Source: Heliocidaris tuberculata
Lineage: Eukaryota > Echinodermata > Echinoidea > Camarodonta > Echinometridae
Direction: 5' to 3'
Assembly: GCA_025618425.1 (NCBI GenBank)
Contig: CM046845.1
Location: 2,898,541-2,962,540 of the forward strand
DNA: 64,000 bases
Positions 35,901 through 47,800 of the stretch are shown here, piece after piece. The translations under genes were made by a program, and so were the position numbers. The notes beneath the pieces were generated by a model. It saw nothing but the letters and a program-made list of their open reading frames with translations. It did not search any database and had not been told where the DNA came from. Every line of letters starts with the position of its first letter. Position 1 is the stretch's first letter.

Positions 35901-36100
35901 ACTCCAGTCTAAGTTAAACCGGACTTAAACTACCCATAGCTGCAGTCTAAATTTCTGTACAAAGTTAAACCATACTTTGAGTCTAGACTGCACGGGAATT
36001 TAAGTTAAACCAGAGTTCAGAATGTGCAACTCCAGTTAAAGTTTAGTGTGGTTTAAACCACACTTAGAACGCAGTTTAAGTTAAACCGGAGTTTAGAATA
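35901..36100. repeat. AAGTTAAACC-rich inverted-repeat element
   Basis: ACTCCAGTCTAAGTTAAACC at the left and AAGTTAAACCGGAGTTTAG at the right with several internal TTAAACC and GGTTTAA motifs. Ends not clearly defined. Confidence 0.5.
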
Positions 36101-36654
36101 CGGATCTGTGACTCACAATATGTTTTGGTGCTAGTGTCAAATCGAAATTCATGTTCTCGTTACCATCTCGACAAACTAATCCCATAATACCCATGACAAC
36201 ACTTACATATTCCAATATTATTTGCTCTTTCAGTTTCACGATATACAAAAGAAGAAGTCAGGCACGAATAACCAATCCATGCATGAAAAGATAAACTAAT
36301 ATCGGCAGGATTTACCCACTATGTTTGTCCTTTTTTCGGAAGGTAATCAGTGTATTTTATCAAACCATAGGTGTGAAGCTTGCATTGTAGATAGTGGTCC
36401 TTTGAAAACATTATAATAATTTAATACAGCTTTGCGGTGCTAGGTCAATTGTAGATTTGTTGAATTGTTTTTTGGTTAATTTAGAAATGCATTTCACAAG
36501 TCTGGAATGAAAGTATGAAACATTTTTACATTTTCATACATTTCGTACTATTTTATTATACAGTTAGGAAACATAAGGCACCGTTAAGTATATTATAACC
36601 CTTTCACATGTCTTTTTATGTTACAAAGATTGGCAAGAGGGGCTGAGCAACCCG

Positions 36655-36890
36655 AGCTCGAATTTACCCTTATAAAAGTTACTTACCTTACCCTCAACTT
36701 AACTAACCTTACGCTTAACTGTATTGACCTTCAATTTAACTTTACTTACCTTACCCTTATAACTTTACTAACCTTACACTTAACTTTACTAACCTTACAT
36801 TCAATCTACTAACATTACACTTAACTTTACTAACCCTACACTTAACTTTACATGCCTTACACTTAACTTTACTTACCTTAAATCTTTCTT
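36655..36890. repeat. Minisatellite of about 20 bases (ACTTAACTTTACTAACCTT)
   Basis: About 11 imperfect units of the form TTACACTTAACTTTACTAACC. Intergenic. Produces a spurious plus-strand open frame. Confidence 0.75.
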
Positions 36891-37504
36891 TGATCCAACG
36901 ATGACTGGATCCTGTCATCGGTCATTTGGAATAAATTGAACAGTGGCTTCTTTGGGCAATAGGGCAAATTGGTTTAAATGTGTGTGAGTGGGGGGGGGGG
37001 GGGGGGGGAGGGGTGGTTCACTACGAGACAGACAGCACCATGCAGGTACAGACTTCTCAAAACTCCACATTAAAGCAGCATGTGACTCTATTTTGATAGC
37101 CCTCTTTCTTGCAATCTATTCCACGCAGGTATAATTCGGTTTACATGGGACGGTTAACTTGTATACAGCACGAATGTAAAATACAAGGCCAATTTCAACA
37201 AAAGAACTTTCACGGTTGTCTAGTTCAACAGAGCAGTATATTTTTAAGCAAAATTATGTACACAGAAATAAAGTATTAATTGAATAGAATAAAACCAGGG
37301 GGTGGAGGGCGTGAGCGCTCCTGTGGATTGGGTGACTTCTTTTCGTTTTTCGCGAGAGATGAAGGTATACCCTCTATTTTGGCTAGCTCGTACTCTGCAC
37401 GTATGATTAATGCTGGCAGAGATTCGGTAGGTCTGCTGAGAACAAAAAAAAAAAAAAAGGCGTTGACTCTATAGAATAATGAGTTAACAGCCTTTGAACT
37501 CTCA

Positions 37505-37578
37505 GCAGGTTTGGTTCATCTCTCTGTCTCTCTCTGTCTGTCTCTCTCTCTCTCTCACCCCCCCCCTCTCTCTTTCTC

Positions 37579-37626
<48 letters not shown>

Positions 37627-37665
37627 CCCCCCCCCCCCCCCCTCTCTCTCTCTCTCCCGTCTCTT
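37505..37665. repeat. (CT)n and C-run tract
   Basis: Interrupted CTCTCTGTCT repeats with C runs, the source of long open frames in both directions. A similar tract at 37955-38050. Confidence 0.85.
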
Positions 37666-37689
37666 CTATCAAAATCTGGATCTGTTACG

Positions 37690-37840
37690 ACCCGGTGCGT
37701 CATTGTCCTTTGACAAGACACCTCTCTGCAGTTGTCTCTCCGGACCCAGATGTGATTAATGGGTACCTGATAGGATTCATTCCACGTAAGGCACTGTGCA
37801 ATGATAACGGCTGCCGGAGCTCATCAATATTAAGAATTTT
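37690..37840 (+). mobile_element. Partial SINE (tRNA-related body)
   Basis: GTCCTTTGACAAGACACC, then GGACCCAGATGTGATTAATG, GGGTACCTGATAGGATTC and GCACTGTGCAATGATAACGG follow the body plan of tRNA-related SINEs with 'GGCAAG-CATT ... ACCCAGGTG ... ATGGGTACCTGG'. The tRNA-like head is missing. Identification rests on recall of this motif order. Confidence 0.4.
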
Positions 37841-38319
37841 CAGAGCGTATATAGAGTCAGTGTTTGGTAGTTCAGTAATTATCTTTAACCAATAAAAAGC
37901 TGTAAGTATACACAAAATGTCTGCATACAACAAAACGTACAAACGTACCAATCACTCTCTCTCTCTCTCTCTCTATCCCCTATGCTGCCCCCCTCCTTCC
38001 TTCCCTTCACCCCCCCCCCCCCACCTCTCTGTCTCTCTCCGTCTCTCTTTGTCTATCTACTGTCTCCATATTCAGGCTAAATACTCACTTGAACCCTGTT
38101 TTGTTTCTTATTGTTTTAAAGCACAGTGAAACCGTTTAGGTTTTCGATTTTTTTTAAAACACTTTTTTTAAACACTTTTTTCGGTGGGGGAGGGGGCGGT
38201 GCACAATTTGGTGAGAGACATAATACTGCAATACGATATATTTAATCACTCAAGTTGGGACAACTGCCTCCATGCCCCCACCATGAACGAACCCTCTTAG
38301 ATTGGTATTTTATGGAAAA

Positions 38320-38459
38320 CGGGAGCGTTTCATGAAAGGAAGTTGTCGGATATTTTATCCGACAACTGTTATAAGCTACAGAAATTCTTGTATCTGATTG
38401 GCTGAGAGCAAATTTGTCGGAAAAAATATCTGACAAGTCCTTTCATGAAACGCCCCCCA
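38320..38459 (+). repeat. GGGCCCCGTTTCAT MITE, diverged copy 3
   Basis: GGGAGCGTTTCATGAAAGGA at the left, TTTCATGAAACGCCCCCC at the right, and CTGATTGGCTGAGAGCAAAT inside. The subterminal region is changed to TTGTCGGATA repeats. Confidence 0.7.
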
Positions 38460-40019
38460 GGCTACCTTTATGGGGTAGGTGAGGTGCTTAAAATCATAGC
38501 AAAGGAAAATTCTCTTTATATTCCTTTCCCGATTGATCAAAAATGTGTCACCATTGCTATAAATAGCAGATTACAAATAAACTTAGTGATATTTATCCAT
38601 GAAAGAGCAATCAAACAATTATTCAGCAGAAACTAGTGAAATTTTCTCCGTTTACGTTCCACAGAATGTATATTTTCCCCTCTCTCTCTCACGATTCCTC
38701 TATCCACAATATGTATATATGTATATCATAAAAGAAATCAACTTCATTTAAAAAGAAGGACAATATTAAATGAAATGTAATACAGGGTATATCATGAAAA
38801 GTAATCGCCTGATGAGGTTCTTTTTAATTGATTGACTTCAAGCATTCAATAATAAGACAGAAAGAACAATATGATTGTTTTGATAAACAAAACCTGACAA
38901 GGAACAATAACATATAGCAAAATTTAATTTCATTTCTTATTCTCAACACATTTTAAATTAAATTAATTGTGGCCTTTCATATATCAAGGGTTAAATAAAG
39001 GATTTTATTTCCATTTTTCCATAAATAAGTAGAGTTACTGACTGAATATGAAAACTTAAGACCAATTCATGTTCTTCAATGAATGTTTCAATGACTTGCA
39101 GATAAGTCCTTCAAACTCTCATGTTAAATAAAACAACCCAAGAAAATGGGTTGTTTAAAAGTGAAAGGTCAAAAAATGTAGGGGATGAGAACTCTTTACG
39201 AACCACACAAGTAACAGCCAAATTATTATACCCTTGATTGATATCGATAAATCTGTAAAATATGCATATATTTAGGTTTGAAGTGATATCAAGTATTTTT
39301 TCTCTGACAGGAAATGTGAATATTTTGCTTGTTGAGCTAAACTTTTTTCCCCCTGAAATGTGCTGATATGAAATCAATACATTGGGAGAGCCAAAAAGGT
39401 GTTAACTCTGTCTAAAATAATATGAGTTAATGCACTTCTGGCTTCCAACAATGTTATGACGTATGAAAGACATGCTTATAAGATGTGTATAGCAGATAAA
39501 GAAAGGGAAGCACAAGTCTTTAAAAAAGAAAATTGGCATGTTTTTTATGAATACTGCAACAGTTGCATGGACCACATTGTCTGTTGAGAACCAGAACTGC
39601 ATCAACGCATATGCATAGACCTCACTGGCGAATACAGAGGGGATGTGAACCTCCCCCCCCCCCTCTCTACATTAGTACTCCCCACCCCACTCCCCCTACA
39701 CAGCCCAATCTGACATCCCTTATGAGCACATTCATACCTCCTCAGCAGCAAATTCTGACCCAAGAAGGCACCTGAATATGTGATAACCATTTTTTCATTA
39801 ATTATACTCTTTTGCTTGTTAGAGATTTGTCAAACTTGTGCCCCCACCCCTGGAAGAGAGTCCTGGATCTGAAAATACATTTTAACGGAGTGAATACACT
39901 CATGGCTCTCAACAGATGGCAAAATAAGCTTCCGTGCATACTACAGGTTATGAAGCCATTGTAATACTCATGGAGTTTGGTATACAAAAGCATGTCTGTT
40001 CATACATGGTGTTGATCAA

Positions 40020-40053
<34 letters not shown>

Positions 40054-40819
40054 CTTTCATATTTACAATTATACAATACTAATGGACAATATTGATAATA
40101 GAATACAACTAAATCCATGTGTAATAGGAAATACAAATAATATGGTTTCTGATTCTCCACTTAAGGTTATGTTGGATGTGTATGATGCATACTTTTATGG
40201 ACCATTCTGAGAAATGAATGCACCTAGACCTCAGGTTAAAATTATTTAATAGATGATATAAAAGTAATCTTCCCAGAGCAATAACTTTATTGGTATCTAA
40301 AAATATTTACATCTTTATTGCTAGGTTACACGTGGCCTAAGGCCTTGAAATCTGTCAGTTACGAGATCTTCTGTGTATTATATAATAGTTATCCTGCTAT
40401 TTACACACAATCATACTGAAGTTGGGTATGAATTTGTACCCATGTTGAAGTGGCAGTCTTTGCTGCATTGAATTAGGCACTGAAATCATCACCCTCAAAT
40501 AATAATCAGGTCTATTGGAATGGAGAGAGTGGAGAAAAGATAGAGAAGCAGAGTGGATGACTTGAGAGAAATGGATAGAGAATGAGGGAAAGAGGACATA
40601 GAAGCCAATAGATTGAGAGAGATACATACAGACAAATTTGAGAGAGAGAGAGAGCAAGAGAGGCAGAGAAAGAGAGAAGAGATAAGGGAGAAAATGAGAC
40701 TCGAATAAATAGAGATAGAGCACAATGATAGAGACAGAGAAAAGAGATACAATTAGAAAAACAGAAAAGGGAGAGAAACACACACACACACACACACACA
40801 CATACGCGTGCATGCATAT

Positions 40820-41075
40820 TAACCGATGACATCTTTTACAACCTAGAATTTGACCGCATAACCGATGACCTGTGTGTGTAGAATTCAACTGCATAACCGA
40901 TGACCCGTCTGAAATTTTACTATACAACCGACGACTTGTTAGTGTAACACTAACTGATGACCTACCCCTATATGCAAAAGTATGTAATTTGGGTCTAACT
41001 GCGCAGGTCTGCCAACCGATGACGTCATCGGTTCGCTGTGTGTCATCGGTCCGAATGTAAAGTTCATGCATATGT
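40820..41075. repeat. ACCGATGAC cluster element
   Basis: ACCGATGAC or near variants recur at about 40821, 40861, 40897, 40927, 40952 and 41014, and the inverse GTCATCGGT at 41022 and 41043. A (CA) tract and another CACACA tract flank it. Possibly an element with internal repeats of its own terminus. Confidence 0.55.
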
Positions 41076-44000
41076 CATCGCTTTAAATGGGCGCACATAC
41101 ACACACACAGATATAGAGATGCTGTGAGATAAAGATAGCTAGACACTGAGGAGCAAAAGAGAGAGAGAAACACACACACACAGAAAATTACAGAGCAATT
41201 AATTATTACTTTTATGTATCGACAAAATTATGTGAACTCTGCTTTTCAAGATTGATATCATGGAACTTGTAGCCAGGTGCATAAAAGTTTATCTTCTCAG
41301 AGTGAATCTTATTGACCATAGTAACTTAAAGGGATTTGGTAACTTTGTGGAGGCTTGATTTAATAAATTGTTGAATTTTGATATCTGTCTTGTATAATGA
41401 TGTTCAGAAGGATAAATAAATAGCCAAGCATTCACAGGTTTTGAAATATATAATGCTATTATTAAGATATCTATGACTGAATACTCTTACGCTTTATTCT
41501 AACACTGAGTCTATGGGGAAAATGAATCTGGCATTTCCTGTCACTTGCATATGTTTACTTTTGTGAAGCACATGATCATTTTGAAGTGCTTTTTTTTTTT
41601 TCCTGGGCTTCATTTTTACACCATATTACATACAGTGATAACATGTAAGGCCAGGCAGCTCAGATTTTATCAAGCCTCTACAAAGTTAACAAATCACTTT
41701 TTGATCCCTTCCTCACCATCTTCCTCTTCTAATGTCAATAGGTCCTTTTCCCACACAATCAAATTTTATACCATCCATTTCCTCAATCTCAAAAAGTCAA
41801 AAATTTCCACAGCAAACACCATCCATCAAATGGATTACATGGGGGGAAATTATATACCCCTGACAAGGACTGCATGATTTTTATTTATTTGAACTTGACA
41901 GAAAACTAAGATGATTAGATGATGTTTTTCCTCCATCAAACAGAAAATATAAGTTTGTTGGAAGACAAAAGCATTCTATCATAATAAGACGTGGCTAACA
42001 TTCAGGGAGAGTGGGATAAGTTGGAGAGCCATCAGGTAGATGACAAACCATTTATTTGCCTAAGGGTCTCATTGCAGACTCTTTATATTCCACATACCAC
42101 TCTAGGTGTATGAATATGATTTTACAGGAAAAGATTTGCTCAAAGACAAGTGAAAAATAGTCACTGCTGTTCCAATTTTTAGTTAACTTTAATTTTTTCA
42201 GCTCTAGATGTATTGATCCCCAATGTAGGATGTCTTATATAAATACTTTAGTTTACAGGAAACATTATTGGCAGGCAACTTCCCATTGATAATATTATCA
42301 AACAATTAAAATTAAACAATCAAACAAAACTAGATAAAATGAGAAACAAACAGATGGACTTTGTTATGTATTATCATCAAATCCAAAACACCATATTTTC
42401 CAATGACAGATAAAAAGCAACAAAAAATAGTTCAACCTACCCCACTCCCCTTTCAGCAGAAGAAAAGCGGATCTATGCTCCAAAGGCAATGCAAGCTTGT
42501 TGGACAAAGAGTGACATTGGTGTTATATATTTTTAGCGCAGTGATGAATTCTAGTTCCTAGCATGATATTGAGTGAAAACCAACAAAAAACATCAAAACC
42601 TTCCTTGATGTTATGGAACGGAGGGAACCGTCAGCATCAGTTTGAAAACCAAGATACCGATGTCTCTCCAGTCTATGAACATCGCAATAGTCTCACCGGT
42701 ACAGTCACTCTCTTGATTAATAATCACTTCAGCAATCACTAGTCTACATGATACTTGCTGCATAGAGTCCGTCTAAGAGACTATCTACATGAACAACAGT
42801 GACCTTTTACATCATGTCTAATTAGACTATCTATTTGAACATGTTGCATTAACACTTTACAAACTGTTAAATAACAACATGTCTAGTTAGGTTAGTGAAC
42901 ATCTGACAGGAACACTAACTATAATAACACCACCATGCACAGACCTTGTGACATTAATATGTTGACAGATGTCTTCTAATCTCTGCTAAATGGAGTTCTG
43001 CACCTACATATACCTATTTTTCTCATTAGTGCTTTGCCTGCTATTCATATACATGTATCTCCTATTTGCAAAATGTATGCATGCATTATGCTCATCCTTT
43101 CTCGACTCATCTGATGATGATTACTAGAAATATGTCAACTAATAACACTTAGCAAGTGTTAACACCCCTCTTTCCTGCTTTCCTGTTACCCTTTTGAATT
43201 CAGAAAGAAGGGAAGACTGAAGTGAAATTATACAGTTGAAAGTATGTGGTGGTATAAACCTTTGTTCCTCTTTGTGTGGCAATAAGTAGTAATAGAGAGG
43301 AACAAGAATTGACTATGAGCCTCAGAACCCCAGAAAAAAGGTTCAAAATTGTCATTATTCAAGTGAAATCAAATCAGCACCCCCCCCCCCCCTCCCCCAC
43401 TTTCAGAATCGCTCCACTGACCCTGTTGAACAATACTTTCATGAAATCATCTTTTAAAGGGGAAAGACTGCAGCAAATTCATTTCTCAAGTATTGGGTGG
43501 TTCCTTATAATTCCTGGCAAAGAGAGATCTGCAGTGTGATTATTATAACAAAGGTGAGAGTTTTCAGAGAATGCCATATGTCTATTCTAAATTTGTAAGG
43601 CTACAAGATATAGGGAGTTCTTGTATATTTTCTTTACAAATCAACAGCAGCACAGAATAAAAACTGGTTACTATAAAAACTCAAAAATAGTAAAAGCAAA
43701 TTTTGCAGTACAAGTTAGGATTTCTAATTATCTGAAGTATTCTTTGTATACCTTCATTTTTTTATGCCAGGATATATGGAGAACTACAGCAGGATTTAAG
43801 TCTTTGTGGTCTGCTACTGGTAGGAATGTTTCCAGTTAAGATATAGAATTAGTTCATAAATCTGAAGCCCAATCGTGTATTGCTAAATTATTTGCCTAGT
43901 ATAATGCACATGAAAAATATTGCACTCATTTGTCTGGCTTTGACACAGATGAGATGAAAAGTGGAATTTCAAAGAAAGGAATATTTGATTTTGTGCATTT

Positions 44001-44276
44001 CCTGAGATATAATTTTAGAGATTTGTTCTGGTAAGACTGAATCTTTGTAATAAATAAAATCTGATGCTGTTACATAAAAACCAATCATTTAATAAAACAT
44101 TCATTTTGGGTTGAAAAATTGGCATCAAAACATATCATATTATCATCATGATAAGGGAGATAAAATACAACAAAATGATTACCACAAAAATGAATACAAG
44201 ACTTAGTGTCATACAAAATATTATGGTAAAACATGTCATTGTAAAAAATGTATTATTGCACTTCACATATCTGAAG

Positions 44277-44282
44277 TTTATT
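44277..44282 (-). terminator. Candidate polyadenylation signal of the formin
   Basis: AATAAA on the minus strand lies about 205 bases after the stop codon and is the first canonical hexamer found there. The 3'UTR between is AT-rich. A GU-rich element was not assessed. Confidence 0.3.
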
Positions 44283-44486
44283 AAATTGGATATGTCATTC
44301 AGAATATATACCCATAAACTCATATAATAATCTACTATTACATAAGCCCCATTCATAAAGCATGTCAAACAGCACATAATAATTTGTTACATTTGATACA
44401 CAAACCTATATAATATATAAATTTATATCTTCAAAATATTCATCATATATATATAAAATCTCTGAAAAATATGTACAATCTTGACG

Positions 44487-44888
44487 CTACAGTCCAAATT
44501 CACCGGTCGGGAATTGCGAGTGCGCTCTGCGTGGAACGTTGGCTTGTTTGAGCGTGTAGACCAGCAGGCATTCTAGCCACTCCTGGGCTTCCTCGTGCGA
44601 CGATGCTTTCAACTTGTAGCATCGTTCCTCCGTCTGGATCACGATGGTGCGATCGTCTTCAAGCGCAACAGGACATCCTCGCAGGTAGATGGACTCGACG
44701 TTCTTCTCGTTTTTCCTCTTGGAGTAGTAGAGGTGACCCTGGGTTGTAAGCTCAAAGTATCGCCTGTTCCACTGCGACGAGAGGGGTGATTTGGCGGTGC
44801 TTAGTTTCTCCATGTACCCCTCCTTGGTGGGGTTCTTTGGTAGTGGTTTGCGCGTCCTAGCTGGGCTTGATACAGCTTTCGTCTTCTC
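44487..44888 (-). CDS. Last formin exon: PH domain and stop
   Basis: The exon encodes a proline/basic lead (ARTRKPLPKNPTKEG) and then a complete PH domain over about 90 residues: GYMEKLS in strand 1, WNRRYFELT in strand 3, LYYSKRKNEK, CYKLKASSHEEAQEWLECL with the near-invariant Trp of the C-terminal helix, and a tail ending PTGEFGL. The basic K/R in strands 1-3 (KLS, RRYFEL, SKRK) suits phosphoinositide binding, though the exact KXn(K/R)XR motif is not certain. Confidence 0.9.
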   Translation of the reverse strand, partial: EKTKAVSSPARTRKPLPKNPTKEGYMEKLSTAKSPLSSQWNRRYFELTTQGHLYYSKRKNEKNVESIYLRGCPVALEDDRTIVIQTEERCYKLKASSHEEAQEWLECLLVYTLKQANVPRRAHSQFPTGEFGL

Positions 44889-47800
44889 CTGTTGTTAAAT
44901 AATAAGAATATCGTTAAGACTGTTTAAATATCTAAACACAAAGAAAAAAGGTGTGGTTTGGTATAGTGATTAGAGCAATGGTTTAGGGAATGAGCTATCC
45001 AGGGTTAAAAACCAAGTAGGTATCTTTGGGCAAGGCATTACGGTAAAATTTCATATCTTATCTTGATGTTTAATGACTGAAAGCAAACTAATTTATCGAA
45101 ACCTCTTCATGGGCGTTAACCCTGGCACTACCATAGGCATTCTAAAGTGCCCAAACTTTTGGCATCTAATATTTTTGGACAGAGAAAAGGTTTTCTGTCT
45201 ATTTCAAAATATATTTTTGAAACTGCAACTGTGTTCACAGATTGTGAAGTAAGATATGATGAAACAATATTCATATCAACATGAACAATGACAAAATGGA
45301 CTGTGAGTAGGAAATTGTTTCATTAAATGTCATTTAGATACATTTTCAAACATGATAGCCTCATTAATGAATAAAAGTTTTAAAAATTATAGTTATTTTA
45401 CCTGGATAAAGCCCTGTCGTTTGTTATGGCCGGCTGGAGACCTGCCATCAGCGCTGAATGCCTTACGTAGGTTAGCCACACTAGAGAGACCATCTACACC
45501 ATCATATTGATCAGGGCAGCTATCGGCCGAGTCGCTCCTCTCCAAACTTGTCACGCTGTCAATGGCCGAGTCACGTGGCATACTCTTTCTGGGATTGCCA
45601 GCATACTTCTTAGATTTTCTCCTAGGAAATGGGAAATAACAGTCACATTTTTTAGGAATTATCATGAATAACATGAAAGAATGATCTCTTTGCCGAAGTA
45701 AGGATCAAAATACAGTACCAGTATATGTTTGAATGCCTCGGAAGAGTTATACAAATCTCCTTAAACAAGAAACCACTAGATAGCTAACACTCTAATAGAC
45801 TTTGCTTGAATATATAACAATTTGATTAAAGTTTAAAAGCCTAAAATCTATATCTCTAAAGAACAAAAATCCCCTTCATCATGCCCTATATTAATAAATG
45901 ACACTAAGAAAAAATGCCTGAATCAGTATTCAAAAGTAACAATAATCACTTCAAATTCATATAACTCCATAACTGGAATAAAAAACAACACTGGAATAAT
46001 TACATGTAATTTAATTGACACAACAGCATTACTTCTTCTATCTTTCACTAATATTAGGAAAACATAATAAAACTCAGGATTGCATATGGGAACATTTTTT
46101 TCAGTTCATTCACACAATGTATATGATTATGATAATACTATGGCATCAAAGGAATATTTCAGGTTGGTTTCTATAGGGGAACATTGCATATTTTTTATAT
46201 TTAATCACTGAGTTAGATGAAAGGTTAAAGGTTGAAAGACATACCTGTTGAGTTTGCCTGCAGTCACCATGATTAGATCTACTTCTCTCTTGAAAGCTTT
46301 CACAAACTCAGCAATGGATGAGAAGATTTCCTGGGATTCAACATTGAGGGGCTCACCAAACCTTGACTAAATGAATAAAAGGGAAAACAATCATACTTTT
46401 ATTTTCAGTTTCACATTGTCTTTCAATCAATGTGGAAAAGGACATGTCACATATATGTTCCACATCCTACTTTAATGTCTTATTTTATTTCATATTTTAC
46501 ATTTTAGTCTTGTACATAAAACAAATAACCTGGACTTATTTTGTACTTTCCTTTGTCTTTCTAGAATAAATGTGATGTTGAAAAAAATATGCACATTATT
46601 CTTATCATATGACATGCAGCATGATAAAGAATATTAAAGATCAAAATCTGAAGTATAATTAACAAAACCATTCTGAACATGAGTGAACATTATTACAAGA
46701 ACAATAAAAAGAAGGAACATAAATATAATGCCGGTGCTGAAAGAACCCATAACTAGCACAAATTTAAGTAAAGATTAGTTCCTTCTTGCACAAAATGCCA
46801 AATGCACAGTTTTATGTATTTTTTCCGAAAGTGTTAAAAAACTTTTAATATGCATTCAGGAATTTTTAAGTATGAAAGTATTCAATACAGGTTAAATGTA
46901 CTTGCAATCAAAACAAATTAGCTTAAAAAGCATTGAACTGTTTAAATTCTACCACTTGATAACTAGGATTTTCTTCAATCAAATTTTGAGAATAGCATTA
47001 AAGAGAGGCATACTAAAACTTTTTGTCTTGCACTCATCAGAGTAAACCCCAAGAATGAACAGACAGCCGAAATCGAACAATATAAACGGACACACTAAAG
47101 GCCCAGACCAAACGGTGCAAAATATAACCAGCTCTGATTGGCGGTCTAAAAAATAACTGTAAATTAGGCTTGATTGCCAGCCTGTTTATGTAATAATGGA
47201 ATAATCACTAAAATAATACGAGCGTCCTCACAAACTCCTTCTGTCTGCACAAAAGAGGAATCTAATTTGAAAAACGTCAATGCATGTGTTTAACTAGGGT
47301 TATAATTCTATAATATTTACCAGCATCTGTTCAAAGAGATGTTTCATATCATCCGATTTATCTTGAAGATCACTCAGCTTGCCTTCATAAGATTCAACAA
47401 ACATCTGTGAAGAGAAAAATATAATATTACTAACATACAAGAGAATTACGTACAATGTATCTAAACTAGTTCAATTGTAGACAAAATCTGTATATCAAAT
47501 GTACACCTGGACATATTATACTGAAATGACATAAAACTAACAATGGAAATTTGACTTTTCAATTTCTTAATTTCTTTTTCAACCCTAACATAAAAGTTGT
47601 CTAACTCATAACATTTTCAAGTTATACAAACATAGATGTGTGATTCTTGTATTACAAAATGAAATGTTGAATTTGGAGAACAATGAGGCATTTCAGGGAC
47701 AAATAGAAGCATATTTGTCACATTTTTCCTCTTTATCATCTCTCTCCCTAAACACCACAGGTGGAAAGAATTTGTCTGAGGGAATTCTCAGTTGCGACAA

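Larger units (their letters stand above)
33448..44276. other. Intergenic region between the formin 3' end and the giant gene promoter
   Basis: No exon or conserved coding frame could be supported on either strand. It holds the repeats listed at 34545-41075, C and G homopolymer runs (33728-33749, 34331-34350, 36985-37008) and AT-rich unique sequence from 41.1 to 44.2 kb in which I see nothing. Confidence 0.6.

Noticed and set aside
36655..36890. Interstitial telomere repeat
   Set aside because: The unit is about 20 bases of TTACACTTAACTTTACTAACC type, not TTAGGG or a known telomere repeat.
40397..41071. 224-codon minus-strand frame rich in Ser, Leu and Phe
   Set aside because: Arises from GA-rich and CA-rich low-complexity sequence; no splice signals or recognisable domain.
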